Shown: positions 9,599 to 18,866 of the stretch, piece after piece
Layout: every line of letters begins with the position of its first letter
Numbering within the stretch: position 1 is the first letter of the stretch
Source of the DNA: Catenulispora pinistramenti
Lineage (GTDB): Bacteria > Actinomycetota > Actinomycetes > Streptomycetales > Catenulisporaceae
Assembly: GCF_018274385.1 (NCBI RefSeq)
Contig: NZ_JAAFYZ010000089.1
Coordinates: 1-38,171 of the forward strand
DNA: 38,171 bases
Direction of reading: 5' to 3'
Made by a program: the position numbers and the translations under genes
The notes under the pieces: model-generated
What the model was told of the DNA's origin: nothing
Databases searched by the model: none
The model's input: the letters and a program-made list of their open reading frames with translations, nothing else

Positions 9599-10818
9599 GG
9601 CAGCTCCACTTCCACGTTCGTCCCGGTGCCGTCGGTGCGGCTGTCGATCCTGGTGACGCCGTCCAGCGCCGCCACCCGGCGCCGGATCCCGGCCAGGCCG
9701 CTGCCCAGGTTGGGGTCCGCGCCGCCGGTGCCGTCGTCCCGGATCCGCACCGTCAGGTAGGGGCCATCATGCCGCAGGGACACCCAGGCGTGCGCGGCGC
9801 CGCTGTGTTTGGCGACGTTGGTCAGCGCCTCGGCCACCACGAAGTACGCCGCCGCCTCCACCGCCGCCGGGCAGCGGCGGTCCGGCTCCGGCATGTCCAC
9901 CGTCACCGGCACCGGGCGGCCGGCGGCCAGCGCGCGCACCGCCCCGGCCAGGCCGCGGTCGCTGAGGATCGGCGGGTGGATGCCGCGGATCACGGTGCGC
10001 AGTTCGGTCAGCGCGTGCTCGATGCCGCTGCGGGCGTCCAGCATCAGTTCCCGGGCGCCGCCGGGATCGGCGTCGAAGCGCTGGTCGGCCAGGCCCAGCC
10101 GGAGCGCGGCGCTGACGAGCTGGGCCTGGGTGCCGTCGTGCAGGTCGCGCTCGATGCGGCGCAGTTCGGCGCCGTGCGCCTCCAGCGCCTGGGCCCGGGT
10201 CTCGGTCAGCGACTCCACCCGGGCGGCCAGCTCGGTCCGGCGGGTCGGGCCCAGCAGCCGCCGGGCGTACCAGCCCTGGAACCGGGCGAGCTGGGGCTGG
10301 CCCCACAGCTGCAGTGCCGTCAGGAACACCGTCATCAGCAGCGGGTAGGCGATCGCCTCGGGCCAGGTGTAGATCTGCGCGCCGGCGCCGAGCGTGCCCG
10401 GCCGCACCGTCCACCACCAGAACGGCAGCGCCAGGTCCCAGGGGATCCCGATCCACACCTCGACCGACAGCACCCCGATGAGCAGCCCGAGGAACCCGTG
10501 CACGATCATCCACGCGATGTCCCGCCACACCGAGGCGGACCGCATCAGGGCGAAGTACTGCCGATACGGATCGGCCGCCACCGGCGTGGACGGCTCCCGG
10601 ATCGGATACCCCAGCACCTTGGCGGCCCGGCGCCGCTCGATGTTGGTCAGGACCCGGATCCGCCCGGCCACCCACGGCAGCCCGGGCACCCCGAAGGCCA
10701 GCAGCAGCGCCAACGGCAGCAGGCAGACGCCGAGCAGCGCCGGCAGCGCGGTCCGCAGGCCCGCGAACAGGTACCACGTCGAGCGCAGGCTTCGGGCGAA
10801 CAGGGCGCGGATCTTCAT
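9586..10818 (-). CDS. Sensor histidine kinase (HisKA_3 type)
   Basis: A 410-aa membrane kinase. The N-terminal 190 residues hold about four hydrophobic segments (near 25-50, 103-125, 128-140 and 155-172) resembling the actinobacterial putative-sensor domain. The dimerisation helix follows with phospho-acceptor H227 in IERDLHDGTQAQL. The catalytic domain has the N box (ALTNVAKHSG, N334), G box DDGTGG (361-366) and GSGLAGIRRR. It pairs with the overlapping response regulator. No large extracellular domain is seen, so it probably senses signals within or at the membrane, possibly through the adjacent ABC transporter, as in cell-envelope stress systems (inference). It is divergent from the transporter operon. 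Confidence 0.92.
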   Translation of the reverse strand: MKIRALFARSLRSTWYLFAGLRTALPALLGVCLLPLALLLAFGVPGLPWVAGRIRVLTNIERRRAAKVLGYPIREPSTPVAADPYRQYFALMRSASVWRDIAWMIVHGFLGLLIGVLSVEVWIGIPWDLALPFWWWTVRPGTLGAGAQIYTWPEAIAYPLLMTVFLTALQLWGQPQLARFQGWYARRLLGPTRRTELAARVESLTETRAQALEAHGAELRRIERDLHDGTQAQLVSAALRLGLADQRFDADPGGARELMLDARSGIEHALTELRTVIRGIHPPILSDRGLAGAVRALAAGRPVPVTVDMPEPDRRCPAAVEAAAYFVVAEALTNVAKHSGAAHAWVSLRHDGPYLTVRIRDDGTGGADPNLGSGLAGIRRRVAALDGVTRIDSRTDGTGTNVEVELPCGL

Positions 10819-10878
10819 GATCCCCCCACTCTAAAGGCCAGGTCGAGGTTAGTCGGCACGGCAGGCCCCACCGTCATG

Positions 10879-10894
10879 GTGTAGCGCGTTACAC
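10879..10894. promoter_or_regulatory. Near-perfect 16-bp palindrome between two-component and ABC operons
   Basis: GTGTAGCGCGTTACAC is palindromic except for one base pair. It lies in the 176-bp divergent intergenic region and is a candidate operator for the adjacent LuxR-type response regulator. Confidence 0.45.
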
Positions 10895-10994
10895 CCCCAA
10901 GAGGGGACTTGGGCCGCTGGGGCGGAAGAAGATCGAAAACTAGCGTCGAAGGCGTACTGATCCACCGATGTGATCCACCGACGCAGGAGCGCTT

Positions 10995-11762
10995 ATGACC
11001 GCCCCGAACACCGTGCCCGGCGCCATCGCCGCGCACGCCGCCGACCCCGGCGGCGCCGCCGTGACGCTCGAGCGGGTGACCAAGTCCTACGACCGCGGCC
11101 GCGTGACCGCTCTGGACAACGTCAGCTGGTCGTTCCGGCGCGGCACCTTCACCGCGATCATGGGTGCCTCCGGCTCCGGCAAGAGCACCTTCCTGCACTG
11201 CGCCTCCGGACTGGACCTGCCCACCTCCGGCACGGTCCGGCTCGGCGACACCGACCTCGGGAAGCTGAAGGAGACCGCGCTCACCCAGCTGCGCCGGGAC
11301 CGCGTCGGGTTCGTGTTCCAGGGCTACAACCTGGTGCCGTCGATGGACGTCCAGCGCAACATCACGCTGCCGCTGCGCCTGGGCGGCCGGCGGGCGGACA
11401 CCGGCTGGCTCACCGAGGTCGTGCACCGGGTCGGGATGGCCGACCGGCTGGACCACAAGCCCTCCCAGCTGTCCGGCGGGCAGCAGCAGCGGGTCGCGGT
11501 GGCCCGGGCGCTGGTCACCCGGCCGGAGATCGTGTTCGCCGACGAGCCCACCGCCGCGCTGGACCCGCGTACCGCCGGGCACGTGCTGCGGCTGCTGCGC
11601 GAGGCCGTGGACGGCATCGGGCAGACCGTGGTGCTGGTGACGCACGACCCGACCGCCGCGGCCTGGGCCGACAGCGTCGTGTTCCTGTCCGAGGGCCGGA
11701 TCGTCGACGAACTCCCGCGCCCGACCGCCGCGACGGTCCTGACCCGCTGGGAGACGCTGTGA
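10995..11762 (+). CDS. ABC transporter ATP-binding protein (MacB/LolD class)
   Basis: A 255-aa ATPase with Walker A GASGSGKST, Q-loop VFQGYNLVPSM, signature LSGGQQQRVAVARAL, Walker B IVFADEPTAALD and H-loop VTHDP, all intact. The class pairs with FtsX-type permeases to move or extract amphipathic compounds such as antimicrobial peptides or lipoproteins by a mechanotransmission mechanism. The ATG at 10995 follows CAGGAGC; an 11-bp direct repeat (TGATCCACCGA, 10958 and 10973) sits in the leader. The stop overlaps the permease start (GTGA), showing translational coupling. Likely controlled by the divergent two-component system. Confidence 0.94.
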   Translation: MTAPNTVPGAIAAHAADPGGAAVTLERVTKSYDRGRVTALDNVSWSFRRGTFTAIMGASGSGKSTFLHCASGLDLPTSGTVRLGDTDLGKLKETALTQLRRDRVGFVFQGYNLVPSMDVQRNITLPLRLGGRRADTGWLTEVVHRVGMADRLDHKPSQLSGGQQQRVAVARALVTRPEIVFADEPTAALDPRTAGHVLRLLREAVDGIGQTVVLVTHDPTAAAWADSVVFLSEGRIVDELPRPTAATVLTRWETL

Positions 11763-14206
11763 GGAAGGGGATCGCCTTCGGGGTCGCCGCCGCGCTGGCG
11801 GTGGCGGCCATGATGCTCGGCGCCTTCGGCGTGCTGATCGAGTCCGGTGTCCGGGCGCACGGTTCGCTGGACCGGTACGCCTCGGCCGCTGCTGTCGTGC
11901 ACGGAGAGCAGAGCATCACCTACAACTCCGGCAGCGGGGACAACAAGAACTCCGAGAGCCGGCCGCTCGTCGAGCCGAACCGGGTGCCGCTGACGCAGAG
12001 TGCGCCGTTGCAGGCGGTGCCCGGCGTCGCCGACGTGGTCGCGGACTTCTCGGTCCCGGTGGTCGCCGCGCCGACCGGCCTCACGCTGGCCGGGCACGGC
12101 TGGGACTCGGCCAAGCTGACGCCGACCACCCTCACCTCCGGCCACGCTCCGGCGTCGGCGCAGGATGTGGTGCTCGACGCGGAATCGGCTGCCCGCCTAG
12201 GGATTCGGGCCGGTTCTGACCTCCAGTTGCAAATCGGCGGTGCTCCGCAGTCCTACCGGGTCTCGGGGATCGACTCCGGCGGTCCGGCCGGGACGCTCTA
12301 CTTCACCCAACAGCGGGCTGAGACGGTCTCCGGCCACCCGGATCGCGCCGACGCGCTGGTGGTGCTGGCCGCCGCGGGTTCGCACGTCTCCGCCTCCGAC
12401 CTGCGCCACGCCGCTCCCGGCCTGGACGTCGCCACCGGCGCGGCACGCGGCGACATCGAACACCCGGGGATCCAGGCGGGCCGGGCGGACAACATCGCCA
12501 CCGGCGGCACCCTGGGCGGCGTGAGCCTGCTGGTCGCGCTGCTGGTGGTGTCCGGACTGCTGGAGCTGTCGGTGCGGGACCGGACGCGCGAGCTGGCGGT
12601 GATGCGCGCGGTCGGCGCCACGCCGCGGCAGGTGCGGCGGGTCATCGTGCGCGAGATGCTCAAGATCGCCATCCCTTCGGCGCTGGTCGGGGCGCTCGCC
12701 TCGCTCGGCCTCGGGGCGGCGCTGCTGGCCGTGATGAGAGCGCAGGGCGTGCTGCCGGCCGGCTACCGCTTGGCGCTGAGCCCGATCCCCGTGGCCGGTT
12801 CCGCGCTGCTCACCGTGCTCACGGCCGTCGGTATCGGCTGGCTGTCCGCGCGGCGGGTGTCGAAGATCAAGCCGGTCCAGGCGCTCGGCGAGACCGCCGT
12901 CGAGCCGAAGCGGCTGCCGCGCTGGCGGGTCATCACCGGGCTGGTGTTCGTGCTGCTCGGCGCCGGGATGCTGGTGCTGACGTTCACCGTCGGCGGCCAG
13001 GCGGCGTCCTCGTCGGTGGCCGGGCTGGTGATCTCGCTGATGTGGGGCGTCGCGCTGCTGGGGCCGTGGATCGCGCGCGGCGGCACCAGGGTTCTGGGCG
13101 CGCTGCTGCGCCGGCTCTCGCCGGTCTCGGGCGACCTGGCCGCCACCTCGGCGCGCGCCGCCGCGGTCCGGATGGCCGCCGTCATCACCCCGATCGCGCT
13201 GGCCCTGGCGTTCGCCGGCACGCAGCTGTTCGCGCAGACCACCTCCGCGAACGCGACCGCCGCCGAGGCGCGCGACGGGATGCGGGCCGAGCGGGTGCTG
13301 ACGTCATCCGGGCCCGGGATCCCGCACGGCGCCTACGACGCGGCCAAGGCGCTGCCGGGGGTGACCGACGTGACCGCGGTGAAGCGGACCACGGTGCTGA
13401 TGCCGGTGTGGAACCTGGACACGTCGTTGCAGTCGCTGTCGGCGCAGGGGGTCGCGGGCGGTTCGGCGGCGACGCTGGATCCGAAGGTCACCACCGGTTC
13501 GCTGGCCGGGCTGAACGAGCCCGGAACCGTCGCGCTGAGTTCGGAGGTCGCGCACGACACGAAGGTCGGCGACACCCGGCAGCTGTGGATGGGCGACGGC
13601 ACGCAGGTGACGCTGAAGGTCGTGGCGCTGTACCAGCGCGGCTTCGGCTTCGGGGACGTGCTGTTGCCCCGGGACCTGGTCGCCGCGCACGCCGCGAACA
13701 CGCTCGACGACTTCGTACTCGTCAACGGCAACGGTGATCTCAGTCCCCTGACGCACGAGTTCGTCGGTCTGCACACCGCCACCGCCGCCGACTATGGCAG
13801 TGCCCTGACCGAGCAGTCCCGGCACGACGGCCTGACCGGGCTGATCGCGGTGGTGGCGATCGTCGGCTTCATCCTGGTCGGGGTGGTGACCACGCTGGGA
13901 GTGGCCACGGCCTCGCGGCGCCGGGAGCTGACGCTGCTGCGGCTGGTCGGCGCCACGCGGGACCAGGTGATGCGGGCCCTGCGCCTGGAGACGGTGATCA
14001 TCGTGGGCACCGGGACGGTGGTCGGCGCGGCGGTCGCCGGCGTGACGCTGTTCGCCTACGCCTCCGGCGTCACCGGCCTGCCGATGCTCTCGGTGCCGCC
14101 GCTGGCCGTCGCGGGCATGGTGGTCGCGGTGGCGCTGCCCGCCGCGGCCGCGGTGCTGGTGCCGGCGCGGCGGATTCTGCGGCGGGGGTCGCCGCGGATC
14201 GAATAG
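11759..14206 (+). CDS. ABC transporter permease, FtsX/MacB-like, duplicated
   Basis: An 815-aa membrane protein starting at a GTG that overlaps the ATPase stop. A first membrane segment (about residues 5-25) is followed by an extracytoplasmic domain of about 200 residues. The first FtsX core (from about residue 250) has RDRTRELAVMRAVGATPRQV as the cytoplasmic coupling segment. A second extracytoplasmic domain and second FtsX core (from about residue 690) carry ASRRRELTLLRLVGATRDQV. Two cores in one chain means one polypeptide can form the full permease. Substrate not evident; the linked histidine kinase suggests envelope stress or an antimicrobial compound (inference). Confidence 0.92.
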   Translation: MRKGIAFGVAAALAVAAMMLGAFGVLIESGVRAHGSLDRYASAAAVVHGEQSITYNSGSGDNKNSESRPLVEPNRVPLTQSAPLQAVPGVADVVADFSVPVVAAPTGLTLAGHGWDSAKLTPTTLTSGHAPASAQDVVLDAESAARLGIRAGSDLQLQIGGAPQSYRVSGIDSGGPAGTLYFTQQRAETVSGHPDRADALVVLAAAGSHVSASDLRHAAPGLDVATGAARGDIEHPGIQAGRADNIATGGTLGGVSLLVALLVVSGLLELSVRDRTRELAVMRAVGATPRQVRRVIVREMLKIAIPSALVGALASLGLGAALLAVMRAQGVLPAGYRLALSPIPVAGSALLTVLTAVGIGWLSARRVSKIKPVQALGETAVEPKRLPRWRVITGLVFVLLGAGMLVLTFTVGGQAASSSVAGLVISLMWGVALLGPWIARGGTRVLGALLRRLSPVSGDLAATSARAAAVRMAAVITPIALALAFAGTQLFAQTTSANATAAEARDGMRAERVLTSSGPGIPHGAYDAAKALPGVTDVTAVKRTTVLMPVWNLDTSLQSLSAQGVAGGSAATLDPKVTTGSLAGLNEPGTVALSSEVAHDTKVGDTRQLWMGDGTQVTLKVVALYQRGFGFGDVLLPRDLVAAHAANTLDDFVLVNGNGDLSPLTHEFVGLHTATAADYGSALTEQSRHDGLTGLIAVVAIVGFILVGVVTTLGVATASRRRELTLLRLVGATRDQVMRALRLETVIIVGTGTVVGAAVAGVTLFAYASGVTGLPMLSVPPLAVAGMVVAVALPAAAAVLVPARRILRRGSPRIE

Positions 14207-14214
14207 CTGAACCT

Positions 14215-14254
14215 CCGTGCCGGGCCGCGCGTTGTACAGGCATACACGGCACGG
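14215..14254 (+). terminator. Hairpin downstream of the ABC permease
   Basis: CCGTGCCG (14215-14222) and its complement (14247-14254) flank a 24-nt loop, 9 nt after the permease stop. A weak terminator candidate without a T tract. Confidence 0.4.
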
Positions 14255-14414
14255 GGGCGTGCTATGCGCGGCGTGTCCGTCGTGGAGGATTCCCGTGGCC
14301 TCCGTTCACTCCCCAGTGGTGACGGGCACGCCGCTCCGGGATGGGGTCGGGCCGGGGTCGGGCGGCTGTGTCCGGCGGCGGTATATCCGGCACCGGCATT
14401 TCCGAAGATGCCCC

Positions 14415-14443
14415 TTGTACCCTCACGCAGTCCCTCCTACAGT
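14415..14443 (+). promoter_or_regulatory. Promoter of the GMC oxidoreductase gene
   Basis: TTGTAC (14415-14420) and TACAGT (14438-14443) are 17 bp apart and lie about 50 nt upstream of the ATG, a good sigma-70-type match for a GC-rich genome. Confidence 0.6.
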
Positions 14444-14495
14444 GCAGCGACCTACCGTGATCACGCGGCGCCGGCCGCGGGAGGGGGCGCACCCG

Positions 14496-16124
14496 ATGGG
14501 ACAGCGTTCGAAGGGTTCGGTGCCCGGGGAAGCCGACTACGTCGTGGTCGGTGCCGGGAGTGCGGGGTGCGTGCTGGCCGCGCGATTGGCCGCGAGCGGG
14601 GCGCGGGTGGTGCTGATCGAGGCCGGCGGGTCCGATCGGACGACGCTGGTGCGCAAGCCGGGGCTGATCGCCGCGGTGCACAGCGTGCCGCAGCTGAAGG
14701 CACGGCTGGACTGGGGCTACTACTCGGTGCCGCAGGCTGACGCGTTGCGACGCGAGGTGCCGCAGACGCGCGGCAAGGTGCTCGGCGGCTCCGGGTCCGT
14801 CAACGGGATGCTGTTCGTGCGCGGGAACGCGGCGAACTACGACTCGTGGGCGGCCGAGGGCTGCCAGGGCTGGTCCCACGCCGATGTGCTGCCCAGCTTC
14901 AAGAAACTGGAGAGCTGGGAGGACGGCGAGAACGACCTGCGCGGCGGCTCCGGGCCGATCAAGGTACGGCGACAGGTCAACGTCACCACCGCGACCCTCG
15001 GGTTCATGGAAGCGTTCGCCGACACCGCCGGGGTGAAGGTCCTCGATGACTACAACGGAGAGTCGCAGGAGGGCATCGGGATCGTCCAGCAGAGCGCACA
15101 CGACGGCCTGCGCTACAGCTCCTCGGTCGGCTACCTCGACGACCACGGCATGGCGCAGCTCGACGTCGTCACCGGCGTCACGGTCACGCGCGTGGTGCTG
15201 GAGAAGGAGCGGGCCGTCGGCGTCGAGGTGATCGCCGAGGGCGGCGCGCGCCAGGTGGTGCGGGCCACGCGGGAAGTGGTCCTGTGCGCCGGGGTCTTCG
15301 GATCGGCGCAGCTCCTGCAACTGTCCGGGATCGGCCCCGCGGACCATCTGCGTTCGGTGGGCGTCGAGGTGGCGGCCGATCTGCCGGTCGGCGACAACCT
15401 GCACGACCACCTCTTCGTCCCGATGTGCTTCCTGATGCCGGAGGCGCGGAACAAGGGGACGGCGCCGTACTTCGCGCGCGGCTTCGTGAAGGAGGTGACG
15501 CGCGGCGGGACGTGGGTCGGGCGCACGGTGTTCGAGGCCGTGGGCTTCGTGCGCAGCCCGCGCGCCGAAGCGGTGCCGGACCTGCAGATCCACGTGCTGC
15601 CCTGGTCGTATCCGGGGCCGAACCAGGACGCGCCGGTGCGCCACAAGGCCGATCCGCGCCGGACGCTGACCATCATGCCGACCCTGATCTACCCCAAGAG
15701 CCGGGGCACGGTGCGCCTGGCCTCGGCCGATCCGCTGGCCGCGCCGCTCATCGACCCGGCGTACCTGCACGATCCCGCGGACGCCGAGCTGCTGCTGGAC
15801 GGCATGGAGATGGTCCGCGAGGCGATGGCCCACCGCTCGCTGGCCGGCCGGGTCCTCGGCGAGACCGCGCCGGGCCCGGCGCACGCCGACCGCGCGGCGC
15901 TGGCCGCCGAGCTGCCGAACCGCGCGACCACGGTGTACCACCCGGTCGGCACGTGCCGGATGGGCGTCGACGAGCGGGCGGTCGTGGACCCCGAGTTGCG
16001 GGTGCGGGGCGTGGCGGGCCTGCGGGTCGCCGACGCCTCGATCATGCCGAGCATCGTCGGCGGGAACACCAACGCGGCGGCGCTGATGATCGGGGAACAT
16101 GCGGCGACGCTGATTCTGGGCTGA
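14496..16124 (+). CDS. GMC family FAD-dependent oxidoreductase
   Basis: A 542-aa flavoenzyme of the glucose-methanol-choline family. The FAD-binding GAGSAGCVLAARL is near residues 19-31 and the second-strand acid is in VVLIEAGG. GMC signature 1 appears as GKVLGGSGSVNGMLFVRG and signature 2 as AGVFGSAQLLQLSGIGP. The C-terminal catalytic region has YHPVGTCRMG (catalytic His) and IVGGNTNAAALMIGE (His/Asn partner). These enzymes oxidise primary alcohols, using O2 or a membrane acceptor. Related to choline and alcohol dehydrogenases, but the substrate cannot be set from sequence. The ATG at 14496 was chosen for the strong upstream GGGAGGGGG; an upstream extension is not GMC-like. Transcribed alone. 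Confidence 0.92.
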   Translation: MGQRSKGSVPGEADYVVVGAGSAGCVLAARLAASGARVVLIEAGGSDRTTLVRKPGLIAAVHSVPQLKARLDWGYYSVPQADALRREVPQTRGKVLGGSGSVNGMLFVRGNAANYDSWAAEGCQGWSHADVLPSFKKLESWEDGENDLRGGSGPIKVRRQVNVTTATLGFMEAFADTAGVKVLDDYNGESQEGIGIVQQSAHDGLRYSSSVGYLDDHGMAQLDVVTGVTVTRVVLEKERAVGVEVIAEGGARQVVRATREVVLCAGVFGSAQLLQLSGIGPADHLRSVGVEVAADLPVGDNLHDHLFVPMCFLMPEARNKGTAPYFARGFVKEVTRGGTWVGRTVFEAVGFVRSPRAEAVPDLQIHVLPWSYPGPNQDAPVRHKADPRRTLTIMPTLIYPKSRGTVRLASADPLAAPLIDPAYLHDPADAELLLDGMEMVREAMAHRSLAGRVLGETAPGPAHADRAALAAELPNRATTVYHPVGTCRMGVDERAVVDPELRVRGVAGLRVADASIMPSIVGGNTNAAALMIGEHAATLILG

Positions 16125-16150
16125 GCGCGGCCGATTCCGCCGACTCACCG

Positions 16151-16197
16151 CGCACGAAGGCCCGGCTCGGGTGTATGCCGAGCCGGGCCTTCGTGCG
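16151..16197. terminator. Bidirectional 20-bp perfect hairpin terminator
   Basis: Arms 16151-16170 and 16178-16197 are perfectly complementary over 20 bp with a 7-nt loop (GTGTATG). The hairpin lies between the convergent GMC and VIT/vWA genes. Confidence 0.88.
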
Positions 16198-16222
16198 GTG
16201 GGACAGTGTTTCCGGCGGTGGG

Positions 16223-18823
16223 TCAGCGCTTCCAGAACGGTCGGCGGGCAGGCGGCGCGAACGATTCCAGGAACGTCACAGTGCTCTGCCACCGCTCGGC
16301 GACCGGCTTGTCGGCGGAGCTCAGGGTACTGAGGAGTTCGCTGGCAGTGGCCTGGTGCTCGGCGGGCAAGCCCGGGATCAGTTCTGTCAGCTTCGCGGTG
16401 AATTCGAGCAGCAGTGCCTCTTGCCCGTCGGTCGCGGCGGCGGTGAAGCGGGGGAGCCATTCCGTTGCGAAAGTACGGAGATCAGCCGCGGGCGGCACGG
16501 TCTTCCTCTCGGCGACCGGTGCCGGTGTCGGCGCCGGTGCGGGCACCGAGGACTTGAGGAAGTCCGGGATTTCGAGGTCTTCCTCCGCCGAGGGCGGCAT
16601 CGGCCCGCGGGACGGCGTAGGCGCACCAGGAGACGGCGGCGGCGGAGCCAGCCGAAAGAGAGCGCTGCCGCCGGGCTGGACTGACAAGGTACTGAACGAG
16701 TACGCCTCCGGTTCCATGGCGTCTCCCACGGCGTCTTCCATGACAGTGCCCATGTATACCGCGGCCTTGCGCATCGGCCTGGGCACCGCCGCGGGCACCG
16801 CGGGCGCGCTCCAGCCAGCGGGGAGGTCGACCGGCTGCGTGACCTGCTTGAGCGGGCTGCCCGCGGCCACCACCCGGGTGTCGATCGCGACGAACGCCGT
16901 GAAGCGGGACAGCACGCTGTGACCCACCGACGTCGCGACGATCGCCCGCTCGATGTCCGGCTGTCCTTGAGACGCCGATACGTACCGGTCCTCCAGATCG
17001 CGGATGCGGCCACGGGCCCAGAACTGCGCGAGTCCGGCGTCCGCGGTCTCGAGGGCCGGCACGCGCCGGGTCCACGGCGAGCCGTCGGCGGCTTCGCCGG
17101 TGATGACGATGCCGGCCCCGATGTCCGCCAATGCCGTCCCCGGCGATGCCGTGGCTCCGTGGAACCGCCCGGCCACCACCAGCGGCGCGCCGACGAACAA
17201 GTCCGCCAGCCGGGTCGGGGTGATCGAGTCCTGATCCAGTTCCAGCCCACTGTTCCCGGCCAGGCGCAGGCCGGTCACCAGCGGTGTGCCGATGCGCCGG
17301 TGGATGGCGTCCATCGCTTCGTCGAGACGGTCCTCGGACTCCACCAGTTCGCAGTGTCCGCCGCCGAAGCCCGCCAACCGTCGCAGGAAGCCGGCGTTGA
17401 CCGCGCTGTCGATCCCGACGGTGTGGACCCGCAGGTGCGTGAGCTGCGGGGCGAGGGCCGACAGCAGCGAGTCCTCGTCGCCGATCTGGCCGTCGGTCAC
17501 CAGAACCAGGACCTTGTCTCGTTCCGGGTCGTCGCCGCCCAGGAGCTTGACCGCCTGGCTCAACGCCGGCCGCATCTCCGTTCCGCCGCGCGCTTCGACG
17601 GACGCCAGGTGCTGCACAGCGCGGAAGCGGTGCCGGTCTGTGGCCGAGGAAAGAACGTCGGACGGGAGGTCGTCGGGATAGGTGATCGAGTGGTCGAACG
17701 TCAGCACCGCGAACCGGTCGGTGGCGGTCAGCGAGTCGACGATGCGGGCCGCTGCTCGGCGCGCCGCCGTCATCTTCCAGCCGCCCATGCTGCCGGACCG
17801 GTCCAGGACCAGCGCCACGTCTCGGGGACGCGTCGCGCCGGTCAGCTCCGGCGGCAGGACGGTCAGCAGGAAGGTGCCGGTGCGCGTCGCGCTGTCCGAC
17901 TTCTCGGTCTCCTTCTCCTTCTCCTTCTCCTTCTCGTTTTCGTTTTCGTTTTCGTTCTCGTCTTCGTCCCACGCCACGGCCAGGGATGTCGCCGCCGCCG
18001 AACCCCCGTACGCCAAGCGCAGGATGAAGTCGCGGTCCGCCCGGGCCCCGGGGTCGAGCCGGACGACGTAACGCTCGCCTGATTCCTCGGCCGATCCCTC
18101 CTCCGTCACGCTCACCCCGTGCAGGCTCGATGTCAGCCCGGCCAGCGGCAGTCCCGCCGGGTCCACCGCGACCTCGATCGACAGCCGGATCGGATTCGGG
18201 AAGCCGGGCAACAGAATGGGCGGGCTGATCCGGGACGCGTCGGGCACTTGGGAGGTGTCGACGGCGGTCCCGCTGCCCACTTGCTCGCCCGGGAGCGCGG
18301 CGCCGGGGATGTAGCGGGGCGCCACTACCAGCGGGAAGCGAAACGTGGCCTGTCCGTCTTCATATGGCAGACGCCCTGAGAGCGTTGTCCGGATGACCAC
18401 GTGCTCGCCGGGCATGATGTTGCCGACGCGCAGAGTGAAGACCCCGGGGCGCTCCTCCTCGGCGATCGACGCGCGCTGGCCGGCTTCGATCGCCGCGCTG
18501 TAGTCGGCGCGCGCCGACTCTCGCTCCTTCACCACGCCCTCGACCACGCGGTCGGCGGCTTCCATCCGCAGCCGGGTCACCGCCGCGCGGTCCGGCAGCG
18601 GGAAGATGTACGTGGCCTCCAGCGGGACGTCATAGGGGTTGCGGAAGCCCTGCGCCAGCTCGGTGCGCACGGCGAGGCCGGCCACCGAGGAGCGGACCTC
18701 GATCAGCTCCAGCGGCAGGTTGCCGCGCTCGGTGCGCAGCGCGCCGAGGCCGCCTTCCGGCGCGCGGCGCGGCGTTTCCTCGAAGATCTCGACGACCTCG
18801 ATGACACCGATGCGAACGGTCAT
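16223..18823 (-). CDS. VIT and von Willebrand factor A domain protein
   Basis: An 866-aa protein. The VIT domain (about residues 25-150: NPYDVPLEATYIFPLP, AIEAGQRASIAEEERPGVFTL in pieces) precedes a vWA domain (about 335-510) with intact MIDAS D341-R-S343-G-S345 and a GGTEMRPAL threonine loop. Between them is a charged linker of alternating Glu-Asn and Glu-Lys (residues 286-308), encoded by a hexanucleotide-like repeat. The tail is Pro/Ala-rich and contains EEDLEIPDFLK (747-757), which looks like the C-terminal peptide of FtsZ, then a helical C-terminal domain. No signal peptide is visible. GAGGGGG precedes the ATG. It lies 43 bp downstream of a MerR-family gene on the same strand, so the two form an operon. 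Function unknown; family members act in metal-dependent protein binding. Confidence 0.88.
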   Translation of the reverse strand: MTVRIGVIEVVEIFEETPRRAPEGGLGALRTERGNLPLELIEVRSSVAGLAVRTELAQGFRNPYDVPLEATYIFPLPDRAAVTRLRMEAADRVVEGVVKERESARADYSAAIEAGQRASIAEEERPGVFTLRVGNIMPGEHVVIRTTLSGRLPYEDGQATFRFPLVVAPRYIPGAALPGEQVGSGTAVDTSQVPDASRISPPILLPGFPNPIRLSIEVAVDPAGLPLAGLTSSLHGVSVTEEGSAEESGERYVVRLDPGARADRDFILRLAYGGSAAATSLAVAWDEDENENENENEKEKEKEKETEKSDSATRTGTFLLTVLPPELTGATRPRDVALVLDRSGSMGGWKMTAARRAAARIVDSLTATDRFAVLTFDHSITYPDDLPSDVLSSATDRHRFRAVQHLASVEARGGTEMRPALSQAVKLLGGDDPERDKVLVLVTDGQIGDEDSLLSALAPQLTHLRVHTVGIDSAVNAGFLRRLAGFGGGHCELVESEDRLDEAMDAIHRRIGTPLVTGLRLAGNSGLELDQDSITPTRLADLFVGAPLVVAGRFHGATASPGTALADIGAGIVITGEAADGSPWTRRVPALETADAGLAQFWARGRIRDLEDRYVSASQGQPDIERAIVATSVGHSVLSRFTAFVAIDTRVVAAGSPLKQVTQPVDLPAGWSAPAVPAAVPRPMRKAAVYMGTVMEDAVGDAMEPEAYSFSTLSVQPGGSALFRLAPPPPSPGAPTPSRGPMPPSAEEDLEIPDFLKSSVPAPAPTPAPVAERKTVPPAADLRTFATEWLPRFTAAATDGQEALLLEFTAKLTELIPGLPAEHQATASELLSTLSSADKPVAERWQSTVTFLESFAPPARRPFWKR
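17901..17962. repeat. In-frame hexanucleotide microsatellite in the VIT/vWA gene
   Basis: On the plus strand about four CTTCTC units are followed by about four TTTTCG units. On the coding strand they encode (EK)n and (EN)n. Repeat-number change would keep the frame and only alter linker length. Confidence 0.85.
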
Positions 18824-18866
18824 GGTGGTTCCCCCTCTAGGAATGTCAGTCCGCTGGTTATGTATG

